Origin: an uncultured Bacilli bacterium
GTDB lineage: Bacteria; Bacillota_I; Bacilli_A; RF39; UBA660
DNA length: 35,732 nucleotides
NCBI GenBank assembly: GCA_934131695.1
Contig: CAKOZV010000013.1
Location: forward strand, 1-35,732
Direction of reading: 5' to 3'
Shown here: piece by piece, positions 24,034 to 33,095 of the stretch
How positions within the stretch are numbered: position 1 is the stretch's first letter
How the letters are laid out: the number at the start of each line of letters is the position of its first letter
Program-made: the position numbers and the translations under genes
Notes under the pieces: model-generated
What the model was told of the DNA's origin: nothing
The model's database searches: none
The model's input: the letters and a program-made list of their open reading frames with translations, nothing else

Positions 24034-25298
24034 CGACGGTGATATCCTTTCTTATAATTTCTAGAAAGAAGACTACCTTCTATTTGTTTATAAGTTTCTA
24101 GTGCTACACCAACAACGATTAAAAGTCCTGTACCACCAATACTTACACTACTAGGTAAACTAGTTATATTTGAAAATATTATTGGTAAAGCAACTATGAT
24201 ACATAAGAAACCACTACCAATACAAGTAACTCTCATCAAAACTTTAGAAAAGTAATTCTTAGTTTCCTCACCTGGTCTTATTCCTGGTATATAACCACCA
24301 TTCTCTGCTAAATTCTTTGAAAACTCATCTGGTTTGAATATCATATAAGTATAAACAAAACCAAATAGGAATATTAAAATAACATAAATTATAAAACCAA
24401 CTGGTGTAGTATAAGTTAAATATTTTTGAATAAATAAGGTAACACTTTCCTTATTAACTAGTGCTGCTATAATTGTTGGAACAGCTAAAACACTTGAGGC
24501 AAAAATAACTGGAACAACATTAGCACTATTTATTTTAATTGGCACAAAACTAGAAGCTTGATTTCCAAAACTTCCTGATTTATTAGCATATTGAATAGGA
24601 ATCTTTCTTTCTGCTTCTTGAACAAAAATAACCCCTACTACAATACCAAAATAAATTAAAACAAAAAGTATAAATTTAACTAACCCAAAAGCTATCTCTT
24701 GAGTTGTACCACTAAATGTAACTAATCCATTAAATGCATCAATAAACATTTGTGGTAAAGTAGCAATAATTCCAGCCATAATTATAAGACTTAAACCATT
24801 ACCAATACCTTTTTGTGATATTTGATCACCTAACCATAGAAGTAATGCAGTACCTGCTGTTAAAATTAATGAAACATATAAATATTCCATGGGTTGAGCA
24901 GCTTTTCCTAAAAACATGAAAGAAAATGCATAGCCTTCAATGAAAGCAAATAATATACCTATATAACGAGATATTCTATTAATCTTTTGTCTTCCAATAT
25001 AACCTTGTTTACTTAACTCTTGTAAGGAAGAAAGCACTTCTTGTAATAATTGCATTAAGATAGTAGCCGTAATATATGGCATAACACCTAAGGCAAATAT
25101 TGAAAAGTTTTGTAAGGCTCCTCCGCCCATTGAGTTAATTAATTCTAAAAATCCAAGGTTCTTAGTAATACTTTCTGTACCCGGAACTTGAATAGTTGTT
25201 CCAATGATAAAGATTGCAAGTACTAATATTGTAAAACCTATTCTTTTAAGTAAATCTCTATTAGTAGGTTTGAATAATTGCTTTACTAGAGATGTCAT
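24030..25298 (-). CDS. secY: Protein translocase subunit SecY
   Basis: 422 aa with ten TM helices. It forms the Sec channel with SecE and SecG. Recognisable parts: the plug region around VPGTESITKNLGFLELINSMGG (about 39-60), GALQNFSIFALGVMPYITATI (TM2), KGIGNGLSLIIMAGI, IPIQYANKSGSFGNQASSFVPIKIN (loop 6 region) and the C-terminal loop RPGEETKNYF. Start ATG at 25298, one base after the rplO stop, suggesting coupling. Confidence 0.98.
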   Translation of the reverse strand: MTSLVKQLFKPTNRDLLKRIGFTILVLAIFIIGTTIQVPGTESITKNLGFLELINSMGGGALQNFSIFALGVMPYITATILMQLLQEVLSSLQELSKQGYIGRQKINRISRYIGILFAFIEGYAFSFMFLGKAAQPMEYLYVSLILTAGTALLLWLGDQISQKGIGNGLSLIIMAGIIATLPQMFIDAFNGLVTFSGTTQEIAFGLVKFILFVLIYFGIVVGVIFVQEAERKIPIQYANKSGSFGNQASSFVPIKINSANVVPVIFASSVLAVPTIIAALVNKESVTLFIQKYLTYTTPVGFIIYVILIFLFGFVYTYMIFKPDEFSKNLAENGGYIPGIRPGEETKNYFSKVLMRVTCIGSGFLCIIVALPIIFSNITSLPSSVSIGGTGLLIVVGVALETYKQIEGSLLSRNYKKGYHRR

Positions 25299-25299
25299 A

Positions 25300-25743
25300 C
25301 TAGATCACCTCAGCTTTACTTCCTGATTCGTTAATCTTATCTATTGCACTCTTAGAAAATTTATGAGCTTGAACAGTAAGCTTCTTTTCTAATTGTCCTT
25401 CTCCTAAAACTTTAATTCCTGAAAGTTGTTTTTTAACAATTCCTCTTTCTTTTAATAAAGCAGGAGTAACAACTGTACCATCTTCAAATACATTTAAATC
25501 TGAAAGATTAATAACAGCATATTCTTTTTTGAAAGGATAGTTACTAAATCCTCTTTTAGGTAAACGACGATATAAAGGTAATTGTCCACCTTCAAATACT
25601 GGGTTTATACTTCCACCACTACGTGCCTTTTGCCCTTTTTGTCCACGGCCTGATGTTTTACCTAAACCAGAACCAGATCCACGACCTACACGTTTTTTAG
25701 CATGTGTAGCACCAATATTTTTTTCTAATTCATGTAACTTCAT
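25300..25743 (-). CDS. rplO: 50S ribosomal protein L15
   Basis: 147 aa. MKLHELEKNIGATHAKKRVGRG, GSGLGKTSGRGQKGQKAR and FEGGQLPLYRRLPKRGF are diagnostic. A late-assembling 23S binder. Its ATG shares a base with the rpsE stop (TAATG), so no room exists for rpmD (L30), which is usually here. Confidence 0.99.
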   Translation of the reverse strand: MKLHELEKNIGATHAKKRVGRGSGSGLGKTSGRGQKGQKARSGGSINPVFEGGQLPLYRRLPKRGFSNYPFKKEYAVINLSDLNVFEDGTVVTPALLKERGIVKKQLSGIKVLGEGQLEKKLTVQAHKFSKSAIDKINESGSKAEVI

Positions 25744-26252
25744 TATCCTAAAATCTCCTCTTCTTTTTTACCACGAAGTTGGGCAACTTCTTCGATTGTT
25801 TTCATACTCTTTAAACCATTCATTGCAGCTTCTGCCATGTTTAGTTTAGTTCTTGCTCCTAAAGACTTAGAAACAACATCACGAACACCAGCTAAATCTA
25901 AGATAGCACGAACACTACCACCAGCGATAACTCCAGTACCTTCTTTAGCAGGTTTTAACATAACTCTAGCAGCACCACTACGTCCAACAACTTCATGAGG
26001 AATAGTTCTTCCCTCTACAAGAGGAACAGTAATTAAGTTTTTATTAGCAGCTTGAATAGCCTTTTTAATAGCATCAGGTACTTCGCTAGCTTTTCCAGTA
26101 CCTAAGCCAACTTTTCCTTTTCTATCACCAATAACAACGATTGCAGAGAAACGACGATTTCTACCACCCTTAGTAACTTTAGTAACGCTTTTTACTTCAA
26201 CTACTAATTCTTCAAATTCTTTGTTCTTGGCTTCATTTGTTTGCTTTTGCAT
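25743..26252 (-). CDS. rpsE: 30S ribosomal protein S5
   Basis: 169 aa. The double-stranded RNA-binding N-domain includes VTKGGRNRRFSAIVVIGD and GKASEVPDAIKKA; the C-domain has GRSGAARVMLKPA and GVIAGGSVRAILDLAG. It helps decoding accuracy with S4. GGAGGAAAAA precedes the ATG. Confidence 0.99.
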   Translation of the reverse strand: MQKQTNEAKNKEFEELVVEVKSVTKVTKGGRNRRFSAIVVIGDRKGKVGLGTGKASEVPDAIKKAIQAANKNLITVPLVEGRTIPHEVVGRSGAARVMLKPAKEGTGVIAGGSVRAILDLAGVRDVVSKSLGARTKLNMAEAAMNGLKSMKTIEEVAQLRGKKEEEILG

Positions 26253-26264
26253 ATTTTTTCCTCC

Positions 26265-26627
26265 TTAGAATTCTAATCCATTACTACGTGCAGCATCAGC
26301 TAAAGCTTTTACACGTCCATGATAAAGATATCCACCTCTATCAAATACTACTTTTGTAATGCCAGCTTCTTTTGCTTTTTTAGCAATACTTTCACCGACT
26401 TTACTAGCTGCTTCAATATTAGAACCATTCTTTAATTTTAAATCTTTATCTAATGAAGAAGCAGATACTAATGTTTTTTTATTATCATCATCGATAATTT
26501 GGGCATAAATGCCTGTGTTTGAGCGAAATACACTAAGACGAGGAGCAGCTTCTGTACCATGTAACTGTCTTCTAATTCTAGCATGACGCATTTCTCTCAT
26601 ACTATTTCTTGATTTTTTACTAACCAT
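26265..26627 (-). CDS. rplR: 50S ribosomal protein L18
   Basis: 120 aa. RHARIRRQLHGTEAAPRLSVFRS and the end FDRGGYLYHGRVKALADAAR are typical. L18 carries 5S rRNA into the large subunit with L5. Ribosome binding site GGAGAGAA before the ATG. Confidence 0.99.
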   Translation of the reverse strand: MVSKKSRNSMREMRHARIRRQLHGTEAAPRLSVFRSNTGIYAQIIDDDNKKTLVSASSLDKDLKLKNGSNIEAASKVGESIAKKAKEAGITKVVFDRGGYLYHGRVKALADAARSNGLEF

Positions 26628-26645
26628 AATTTTCTCTCCTTCCTA

Positions 26646-27176
26646 CTAAGCAGCTTTCTTTCCTTCTTTACGTTGAATATGTTCATCTTTATAACGAATA
26701 CCCTTTCCTTTATAAGGTTCAGGCTTTCTTACTTTACGAACATTAGCAGCAAATTCACCAACTAATACTTTGTCAATACCTTTAACAACAATTTCAGTAT
26801 TGCTAGGAGCTTCTACCGTAAGTCCTTCAGGTACATCCATAACTACAGGATGAGAATATCCAGCATTAATTGTTAATTTGTTACCAGCTACATTAAATCT
26901 GTAACCAACACCAATGATTTCTAGACCTTTTTCATATCCCTTAGTTACCCCAAGGATCATATTATGAAGAAGTGCATTCATTGTTCCATGCATTGCTTTC
27001 GCTGCATCGTTAACTCTAGTTAATGTGATTGTATTTCCTTCTTGTTCTAAAGAAATACCTTTTAACATTTTTTGAGACAAGCTTCCTTTTGGGCCAGTAA
27101 CTGTTACGATATCATTTTCTACCTTAACTGTTACTCCTTCAGGAACTTCAATTTTACGATTTCCAATACGGCTCAT
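26646..27176 (-). CDS. rplF: 50S ribosomal protein L6
   Basis: 176 aa. MSRIGNRKIEVPEGVTV, VTGPKGSL and the C-terminal RKPEPYKGKGIRY are diagnostic of the two-repeat L6 fold near the GTPase centre. AAGGAAGGTG precedes the ATG. Confidence 0.99.
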   Translation of the reverse strand: MSRIGNRKIEVPEGVTVKVENDIVTVTGPKGSLSQKMLKGISLEQEGNTITLTRVNDAAKAMHGTMNALLHNMILGVTKGYEKGLEIIGVGYRFNVAGNKLTINAGYSHPVVMDVPEGLTVEAPSNTEIVVKGIDKVLVGEFAANVRKVRKPEPYKGKGIRYKDEHIQRKEGKKAA

Positions 27177-27191
27177 TTTTTCACCTTCCTT

Positions 27192-27599
27192 TTACCAAAT
27201 GTATGCTAAAACTTCGCCACCAATGTTTAATTTACGAGCTTGTTTATCAGTCATAATTCCTTGTGATGTAGAAATAATTGCAATTCCTAATCCGTTTAAA
27301 ACACGAGGAATTTCATCATTTTTAACATAAACACGAAGTCCTGGTTTTGAAATTCTTTTAAGTCCTGTAATGACTCTTTCTTTCTTTTCACCATATTTTA
27401 AGGTAAGGATAATCTCACCTTGTACATTATCATCTTTCTTTTCAACTTTGTAGTCTTTAATAAATCCTTCTTCTTTTAAGATTCTTGCGATTTCAACCTT
27501 AACACTTGATGAAGGTACAACTACTTTTTCATAACGCATTTGATTAGCATTACGAATACGAGTTAACATATCCGCAACTACGTCTGTAACTACAGCCAT
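27192..27599 (-). CDS. rpsH: 30S ribosomal protein S8
   Basis: 135 aa. DVVADMLTRIRNANQMR, the loop LKRISKPGLRVY and the tail GIAIISTSQGIMTDKQAR...GGEVLAYIW are typical. It binds helix 21 of 16S rRNA and in several bacteria regulates the spc operon translationally. GGAGGATAAG precedes the start. Confidence 0.99.
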   Translation of the reverse strand: MAVVTDVVADMLTRIRNANQMRYEKVVVPSSSVKVEIARILKEEGFIKDYKVEKKDDNVQGEIILTLKYGEKKERVITGLKRISKPGLRVYVKNDEIPRVLNGLGIAIISTSQGIMTDKQARKLNIGGEVLAYIW

Positions 27600-27616
27600 T
27601 CTTATCCTCCTTCCTT

Positions 27617-27802
27617 CTACCAGCTTGATTTCTTAACGCCTGGTATTTGTCCTTTTGAAGCCAATTCACGGAAGCATATACGACAGATCCCAAACTTACT
27701 CATAACAGCATGAGGTCTACCACAACGTGTACAACGTGTATATTCACGTACTTTAAATTTTGGCTTTCTATTATTTTTTACAATCATACTTTTTTTTGCC
27801 AT
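27617..27802 (-). CDS. rpsZ: 30S ribosomal protein S14, zinc-binding type Z
   Basis: 61 aa from the ATG at 27802 (MAKKSMIVKN) with GGAGGGA upstream; the open frame runs further back into rplE but the extra residues are not S14. Zinc ligands Cys24, Cys27, Cys40 and Cys43 (CTRC...CRIC) mark the short C+ form. KGQIPGVKKSSW is the usual end. Confidence 0.98.
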   Translation of the reverse strand: MAKKSMIVKNNRKPKFKVREYTRCTRCGRPHAVMSKFGICRICFRELASKGQIPGVKKSSW

Positions 27803-27815
27803 TTTATCCCTCCAA

Positions 27816-28355
27816 TTACTTTCTAAATGGAATTCCAAGTTCATTTAATAAGTCATAAGCTTCTTCATTGGTCTTTGCAGTGGTAACAAATACTATATCC
27901 ATACCACGTACTTTTACAACTTCATCATAATTGATTTCTGAGAAGATTAATTGTTCTTTAATACCTAAAGTATAATTTCCACGTCCATCAAATGACTTAG
28001 GACTAACACCACGGAAGTCACGTACTTGAGGAAGAGAGATAGAAATTAACTTATCAACAAAGTTATACATATTTTCTCCTCTTAAAGTTACCTTACATCC
28101 GATTTTTTGACCTTCTCTGATTTTAAATCCAGCAATTGACTTCTTAGCTTTTGTAACAACTGGCTTTTGTCCAGAGATTTTAGCTAAATCACTAACAGCA
28201 GCATCTAATAATTTTGCATTACTAGCTCCATCACCAACACCCATGTTAATAACTACCTTATCTAACTTAGGTACTTCCATAATTGATTTATAATTATATT
28301 TGTTCATTAAACTTGGAACAATTTCTTTTACGTATTTTTCTTTTAGGCGGTTCAT
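27816..28355 (-). CDS. rplE: 50S ribosomal protein L5
   Basis: 179 aa. The LKEKYVKEIVPSLMNKYNY start, PVVTKAKKSIAGFKIREGQKIG and DIVFVTTAKTNEEAYDLL end are diagnostic. It binds 5S rRNA and forms bridge B1b to S13. GGAGGG precedes the ATG. Confidence 0.99.
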   Translation of the reverse strand: MNRLKEKYVKEIVPSLMNKYNYKSIMEVPKLDKVVINMGVGDGASNAKLLDAAVSDLAKISGQKPVVTKAKKSIAGFKIREGQKIGCKVTLRGENMYNFVDKLISISLPQVRDFRGVSPKSFDGRGNYTLGIKEQLIFSEINYDEVVKVRGMDIVFVTTAKTNEEAYDLLNELGIPFRK

Positions 28356-28376
28356 TCGTTATACCCTCCTTCCACA

Positions 28377-28685
28377 CTAATCAAGTGTCTCTTTTGACTT
28401 GACACTAATTCTTACTTTTTTATTGTTTTTATCATTAGTATAGCCAATTCTTGTTCTCTTTTTAGTTTTTGGATCAATTATCATAACATTACTTGCATCA
28501 ATTGGTGCTTCTATTTCTAAAATTCCACCAGTTGTATTTCCATTACTCTTTTGATGTTTCTTAACAATGTGAACACCCTCAACAATAACTTTATTTTCAT
28601 TTCTTAATGTTTTAATAATCTTACCAGTTTTTCCTTTATCAGAACCAGAAATTACTTCTACTTTATCTCCAACTTTTAACTTCAT
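28377..28685 (-). CDS. rplX: 50S ribosomal protein L24
   Basis: 102 aa from the ATG at 28685 (MKLKVGDKVEV), with AAGGAGGT upstream; an open frame to 28715 overlaps the end of rplN and is not used. The KOW motif VISGSDKGKTGKIIK and VEGVHIVKKHQK are typical. It starts 50S assembly near the 5' end of 23S rRNA. Confidence 0.98.
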   Translation of the reverse strand: MKLKVGDKVEVISGSDKGKTGKIIKTLRNENKVIVEGVHIVKKHQKSNGNTTGGILEIEAPIDASNVMIIDPKTKKRTRIGYTNDKNNKKVRISVKSKETLD

Positions 28686-28695
28686 AATAACCTCC

Positions 28696-29064
28696 TTATA
28701 ATACCTCTTTCGCAAGAGATACTATTTTCATATAATCTTTCTCACGAAGTTCACGTGCTACTGGTCCAAAGATACGAGTTCCTACAGGAGTCTTATCATC
28801 ACGAATGATAACACAAGCATTGTCATCAAACTTGATATAACTTCCATCTTCACGTCTTAGACCTTGTTTGCTACGAACAATAACAGCTTTTACAACCTTA
28901 CCTTTTGGGTATGGGGAGTTTGGAATAGCATTTTTCACAGTTCCTACTACTACATCACCAATATTTCCAGTCTTAACATGGCTTCCACCAAGTACACGAA
29001 TTACTAGTAATTCACGTGCACCAGAGTTATCAGCAACTTTTAATCTACTTTCCTGTTGTAACAT
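28696..29064 (-). CDS. rplN: 50S ribosomal protein L14
   Basis: 122 aa. MLQQESRLKVADNSGARELL, RVLGGS and GTRIFGPVARELR are diagnostic. Forms bridges to the 30S subunit. AAAGGAGGA precedes the ATG. Confidence 0.99.
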   Translation of the reverse strand: MLQQESRLKVADNSGARELLVIRVLGGSHVKTGNIGDVVVGTVKNAIPNSPYPKGKVVKAVIVRSKQGLRREDGSYIKFDDNACVIIRDDKTPVGTRIFGPVARELREKDYMKIVSLAKEVL

Positions 29065-29089
29065 CGATTACATCCTCCTTTTTCTTTTA

Positions 29090-29350
29090 CTATAATACTA
29101 TAGCTTCTTTTACGATTTCTTTTAAGTAGAAATGTTTTGTTTTAGAAAGTGGTCTAGTTTCAACGATTCTTACAACATCTCCTACTTTAGCTTTATTTGT
29201 TTCATCATGAACACTATATTTTTTTGATGATTTTACTCTTTTATGATATAGTGGGTGCATTTTATGTGTTTCTACAAGTACAGTAATTGTCTTATTATTA
29301 CTAGCACTAACAACTTTACCTACTAACTCATGGCTTTTCTTCTTATCCAT
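29090..29350 (-). CDS. rpsQ: 30S ribosomal protein S17
   Basis: 86 aa, OB-fold. LVGKVVSASNNKTITVLVE, HPLYHKRVKSSKKY and VRIVETRPLSKTKHF match the S17 signature. Primary 16S binder. GGAGGGAA precedes the ATG. Confidence 0.99.
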   Translation of the reverse strand: MDKKKSHELVGKVVSASNNKTITVLVETHKMHPLYHKRVKSSKKYSVHDETNKAKVGDVVRIVETRPLSKTKHFYLKEIVKEAIVL

Positions 29351-29360
29351 AAATTCCCTC

Positions 29361-29561
29361 CTATACTTCTTCCTTTAATTCACGTTCTCTTAAAACGGTT
29401 TTTAATCTAGCAACGGTGTGTCTTAAATCACGAATGCGAGAAGGTTTTTCTAGATTACCTGTAGCTTGTTGAAAACGTAAGTTAAAAAGTTCTTCTTTAG
29501 ATTCTTTTAATTTAGCATTAATTTCTTCATTTGATAATTCTCTGATTTCACTAATCTTCAT
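29361..29561 (-). CDS. rpmC: 50S ribosomal protein L29
   Basis: 66 aa from the ATG at 29561 (MKISEIRELS); a GTG four codons earlier is less likely. KEELFNLRFQQATGNLEKPSRI and VARLKTVLRER are typical. Its start overlaps the rplP end by 11 bases. It sits at the exit tunnel as part of the trigger-factor/SRP docking site. Confidence 0.97.
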   Translation of the reverse strand: MKISEIRELSNEEINAKLKESKEELFNLRFQQATGNLEKPSRIRDLRHTVARLKTVLRERELKEEV

Positions 29562-29982
29562 TCGTAACACCACCTTCCTCTTTTTTTACAAATTTACATT
29601 GAATTGGTAATTTATGACTTGCAAGTCTTAAAGCTTCACGAGCAACAGGCTCTGATACTCCAGAAATTTCAAACATGATTTTTCCTTCTTTAACAACTGC
29701 AACCCATTTATCTACGCTACCTTTTCCTTTTCCTTGACGAGTACCAATAGCTTTAGCAGTTAATGGTAAGTGTGGGAAAATATTAATCCAAACTTTTCCT
29801 CCACGTTTCATATAACGTGTCATAGCAATACGAGCTGCTTCAATTTGGTTAGCTGTAATCCAAGCTCCTTCTTTAGCCATAAGACCATATTCACCAAAAT
29901 GAAGTTCTACATTACCTTTAGCTTTGCCTTCGTAAGGTAATCTATGAACACGACGATATTTAGTTCTTGATGGTATTAACAT
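29551..29982 (-). CDS. rplP: 50S ribosomal protein L16
   Basis: 143 aa. MLIPSRTKYRRVHRLPYEG, EAARIAMTRYMKRGGKVWI and GTRQGKGKGSVDKWVAVVKEG are diagnostic. It lies near the peptidyl transferase centre and A-site tRNA elbow. One base separates it from the rpsC stop. Confidence 0.99.
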   Translation of the reverse strand: MLIPSRTKYRRVHRLPYEGKAKGNVELHFGEYGLMAKEGAWITANQIEAARIAMTRYMKRGGKVWINIFPHLPLTAKAIGTRQGKGKGSVDKWVAVVKEGKIMFEISGVSEPVAREALRLASHKLPIQCKFVKKEEGGVTNED

Positions 29983-29983
29983 A

Positions 29984-30637
29984 TTAATTACCTCCTTTAG
30001 CCTTTTTATTGTTTAGGATTTCTCCCTTATAGATCCAAACTTTAACTCCGATTTTTCCATAAGTTGTATCTGCTTCACTAGTAGCATAATCAACATCAGC
30101 ACGTAATGTATGTAGTGGAATAGTTCCTTCTATATAATGTTCACTACGAGCCATATCTGCTCCACCTAAACGTCCAGATACTTGTGTTTTAATTCCTTTT
30201 GCTCCAGCCTTCATAGCATTTCTAATAGCTCTTTTTTGTGCCATACGGAATGATGCACGATTAGTAATTTGATTTGCTATAGAATCAGCAACAAGTTGAG
30301 CATTTAAATCAGCTTTCTTGATATCTACGATAGAAACATTGATATTTTCACCAATTTCCTTTGTCATATCTTTTCTAAGCTTTGTAATTTCTTCTCCTCC
30401 GCGTCCAATGATAACACCAGGTTTAGAGGTATGAATGGTAACTTCACATTTTTTATTAGTACGATCAATTTCAACTTTTGCAATTCCTGCATTCTTTAAA
30501 TTCTTTTTGATATATTCACGAATTTTAAGATCGTTAGCTAAAACTTTTGAGAAGTCAGTTTTTGAAGCATACCATTTTGCTTCCCAATCTTTATTGATTC
30601 CAAGTCTTAGTCCAATTGGATCAACTTTTTGTCCCAT
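29984..30637 (-). CDS. rpsC: 30S ribosomal protein S3
   Basis: 217 aa. The MGQKVDPIGLRLG start, a KH domain with GVIIGRGGEEITKLRK (GxxG loop), and the C-domain with KGIKTQVSGRLGGADMARSE are diagnostic. It lines the mRNA entry channel and has helicase activity with S4/S5. GGAGGA precedes the ATG. Confidence 0.99.
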   Translation of the reverse strand: MGQKVDPIGLRLGINKDWEAKWYASKTDFSKVLANDLKIREYIKKNLKNAGIAKVEIDRTNKKCEVTIHTSKPGVIIGRGGEEITKLRKDMTKEIGENINVSIVDIKKADLNAQLVADSIANQITNRASFRMAQKRAIRNAMKAGAKGIKTQVSGRLGGADMARSEHYIEGTIPLHTLRADVDYATSEADTTYGKIGVKVWIYKGEILNNKKAKGGN

Positions 30638-30652
30638 TTTTTCTCCTCCTTA

Positions 30653-30997
30653 TTATTTTTCTGCCACTTTAATAACAATGTGACTAGTTCTCTTATCTTT
30701 ATGTCCGATACGTCCACGAGAATCAAATAAAATTCTCTTCATTACAGGACCTGCATCAACTCTTGCTTCACTTACATATAAGTTTTCTAATTTCATATCA
30801 TGATTATTAGTTGCATTAGCAATAGCTGAATTTAATGTATTTTTTACCATAACGGCTGCTTTTTTATTAGTATTACTTAAAATTGCAAGGGCTTCATTAA
30901 CTTTTTTACCACGAATCATATCAACTACAAGACGTGCTTTGATTGGAGAAATCCTTTGCATTTTAGCAATTGCTTGTGCTTGTTTTATCTCTTCCAT
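30653..30997 (-). CDS. rplV: 50S ribosomal protein L22
   Basis: 114 aa. RISPIKARLVVDMIRGKKV, the tunnel loop around EARVDAGPVMKRILFDSRGR and HIVIKVAEK end are typical. The extended loop lines the nascent-chain tunnel. GGGAGGAA precedes the ATG. Confidence 0.99.
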   Translation of the reverse strand: MEEIKQAQAIAKMQRISPIKARLVVDMIRGKKVNEALAILSNTNKKAAVMVKNTLNSAIANATNNHDMKLENLYVSEARVDAGPVMKRILFDSRGRIGHKDKRTSHIVIKVAEK

Positions 30998-31019
30998 CTA
31001 ATTTTTCCTCCCTTGTCTT

Positions 31020-31289
31020 CTACTTCTTCTTGTCGCTTCCGTGTCCACCAAATTTACGAGTTAATGCAAACTCACCTAATTTGTGTCCAACCATATCTTC
31101 TGTAACATAAACAGGAATAAATTCACGTCCATTGTGTACAGCAAATGTATGACCAATAAAATCAGGATAAATAGTAGAACGGCGTGACCAAGTTTTAATT
31201 ACTTCTTTTTTACCACTTTTGTTTAATTCTTTTACCTTTTTTAATAATCTATCAAAAACATAAGGTTTTTTCTTTGAACTTCTTGCCAT
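31020..31289 (-). CDS. rpsS: 30S ribosomal protein S19
   Basis: 89 aa. MARSSKKKPYVFDRLLKK, WSRRSTIYPDFIGHTFAVHNG and KLGEFALTRKFGGHG are diagnostic. Binds the head of the 30S subunit with S13. GGGAGG precedes the ATG. Confidence 0.99.
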   Translation of the reverse strand: MARSSKKKPYVFDRLLKKVKELNKSGKKEVIKTWSRRSTIYPDFIGHTFAVHNGREFIPVYVTEDMVGHKLGEFALTRKFGGHGSDKKK

Positions 31290-31300
31290 TATTTTCCTCC

Positions 31301-32131
31301 CTATTTACTTCCACGACGACGAACAATAAATTTATCCGTACGTTTATTATTTCTTGTTTTATATCCAAGAGCAGGTTTACCCCAAGGAGTAACAGGTCCT
31401 TTACGACCGATAGGTGCTCTTCCTTCTCCACCACCATGAGGGTGATCGTTTGGATTCATAACAGAACCACGAACTGTTGGACGAATACCCATGTGACGTT
31501 TTCTACCAGCTTTTCCAAGTTTTACTAGATTTGAATCTTCATTACCAACTACACCAATAGTTGCCATACAAGTTCCAAGTACACGTCTTTGTTCTCCGCT
31601 TGATAAACGAATCATTACATAATTTCCTTCACGACCAAGGATTTGTGCAGAACTTCCAGCACTACGTGCTAAGCTTCCACCTTTTCCTGGACGAAGTTCA
31701 ATATTATGAATAACTGTACCTACAGGTATATTCATTATAGGTAGAGCATTACCAGTTTTAATATCAGCATTTTCACTAGCAATGATTTTATCTCCTACTT
31801 TTAATCCCTTAGGTGCAATAATATATCTTTTTTCACCATCTAAATAATTGATTAGTGCAATATTAGCACTACGATTTGGATCGTATTCAATACTTGCTAC
31901 AACACCTTCAACATCAAATTTATTTCTCTTGAAATCAATGATACGGTATTTTCTTTTAACTCCACCACCTTGATGGCGAACAGTTATTTTACCTTGATTG
32001 TTACGACCAGCTTTTTTATTTAGTGTCACAACTAAACTTTTTTCTGGTGTACTTTTTGTTATTTCTTCATTGACAAGAGTACTTTTATTTCTTTGTCCTG
32101 GTGTAGTAGGTCTAAACTTTTTAATTGCCAT
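31301..32131 (-). CDS. rplB: 50S ribosomal protein L2
   Basis: 276 aa. The MAIKKFRPTTPGQRN start, IEYDPNRSANIALI, the SAGSSAQILGREGNYVMIRL segment and VMNPNDHPHGGGEGRAPIGR (with the conserved His at the peptidyl transferase centre) are diagnostic. Essential for subunit association and tRNA binding. GGAGGAAATA precedes the ATG. Confidence 0.99.
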   Translation of the reverse strand: MAIKKFRPTTPGQRNKSTLVNEEITKSTPEKSLVVTLNKKAGRNNQGKITVRHQGGGVKRKYRIIDFKRNKFDVEGVVASIEYDPNRSANIALINYLDGEKRYIIAPKGLKVGDKIIASENADIKTGNALPIMNIPVGTVIHNIELRPGKGGSLARSAGSSAQILGREGNYVMIRLSSGEQRRVLGTCMATIGVVGNEDSNLVKLGKAGRKRHMGIRPTVRGSVMNPNDHPHGGGEGRAPIGRKGPVTPWGKPALGYKTRNNKRTDKFIVRRRGSK

Positions 32132-32147
32132 AACTTATTTCCTCCTT

Positions 32148-32429
32148 CTAACCAAGATTAATTTCTTCGCCTTCAGCTAACTTAACAATAGCTTTCTTAC
32201 AACGATTTGTAAGACCAGTATAGCGTCCAACTCTTCTTTTCTTAGGTTTTACATTAATTGTTCTAATTTCTTTAACATGAACATTAAATATTTTTTCAAT
32301 AGCTTGTTTAATTTCTATTTTATTAGCTCTAGAATCAACTTTGAAAACATATTTTCCATTTTGTGCTATAACTCCACTTTTTTCAGTAATAACTGGAGCT
32401 TTAATGATTTCTAAATACTTAGTATCCAT
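32148..32429 (-). CDS. rplW: 50S ribosomal protein L23
   Basis: 93 aa. IIKAPVITEKS, YVFKVDSRANKIEIKQAIEKIF and KKRRVGRYTG are typical. It forms the main docking site for trigger factor at the exit tunnel. Its ATG shares a base with the rplD stop (TAATG). Confidence 0.99.
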   Translation of the reverse strand: MDTKYLEIIKAPVITEKSGVIAQNGKYVFKVDSRANKIEIKQAIEKIFNVHVKEIRTINVKPKKRRVGRYTGLTNRCKKAIVKLAEGEEINLG

Positions 32430-33052
32430 TATTTAAGCACCTCCTCTACGTCTTTAAGAGCTTTTTCTGTCATAACCATAACGTCACTATTTACAATATC
32501 AAGAACATTTACTTCATCACTAGAAATTAATGCAACATTTTGTAAGTTTCTTGATGCTAAGATAACGTTTTCTTCAAAGTGGTCTACAACAAATAATACT
32601 TTTTTGTCTTCAATTTTCATATTCTTTAGTAAAGATACCATTTCTTTTGTCTTTGGTGTTCCAAAAACTAATTCTTCAATTACCATAACTTCTCCATCTA
32701 AGAATTTATGAGCAAAGGCACTCTTTAATGCTAAACGGCGTTCTTTACGATTTTGTTTTTTACTATAGTCACGAGGTACTGGTGTACCATAACGTCCACC
32801 ACCTACCCATTGAACAGCTCTAATAGAACCTTGACGGGCATGTCCTGTACCTTTTTGTTTCCATGGTTTTCTTCCTCCACCACTTACTTCACTACGAGTT
32901 TTAGTAGAGTGTGTCCCCTGACGTAATGATGCTTGTTGAAGAATAATCGCATCATATAATACTTTATCATTTGGGGTAATATCAAAAATTTCATTTACTT
33001 TTAATTCTTTAACTTCTTCACCCTTAAGGTTTACAAGTTTTACCTTTTTCAT
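32429..33052 (-). CDS. rplD: 50S ribosomal protein L4
   Basis: 207 aa from the ATG at 33052 (MKKVKLVNLKGEE), with GGAGGAAAA upstream; the frame is open seven codons further but those residues are not L4. The tunnel loop TRSEVSGGGRKPWKQKGTGHARQGS is complete. L4 represses the S10 operon in E. coli; that mechanism is not assumed here. Confidence 0.98.
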   Translation of the reverse strand: MKKVKLVNLKGEEVKELKVNEIFDITPNDKVLYDAIILQQASLRQGTHSTKTRSEVSGGGRKPWKQKGTGHARQGSIRAVQWVGGGRYGTPVPRDYSKKQNRKERRLALKSAFAHKFLDGEVMVIEELVFGTPKTKEMVSLLKNMKIEDKKVLFVVDHFEENVILASRNLQNVALISSDEVNVLDIVNSDVMVMTEKALKDVEEVLK

Positions 33053-33095
33053 GCTTTTTCCTCCTTCAATCACTTTCTTTTATTTTTCGTGATGA

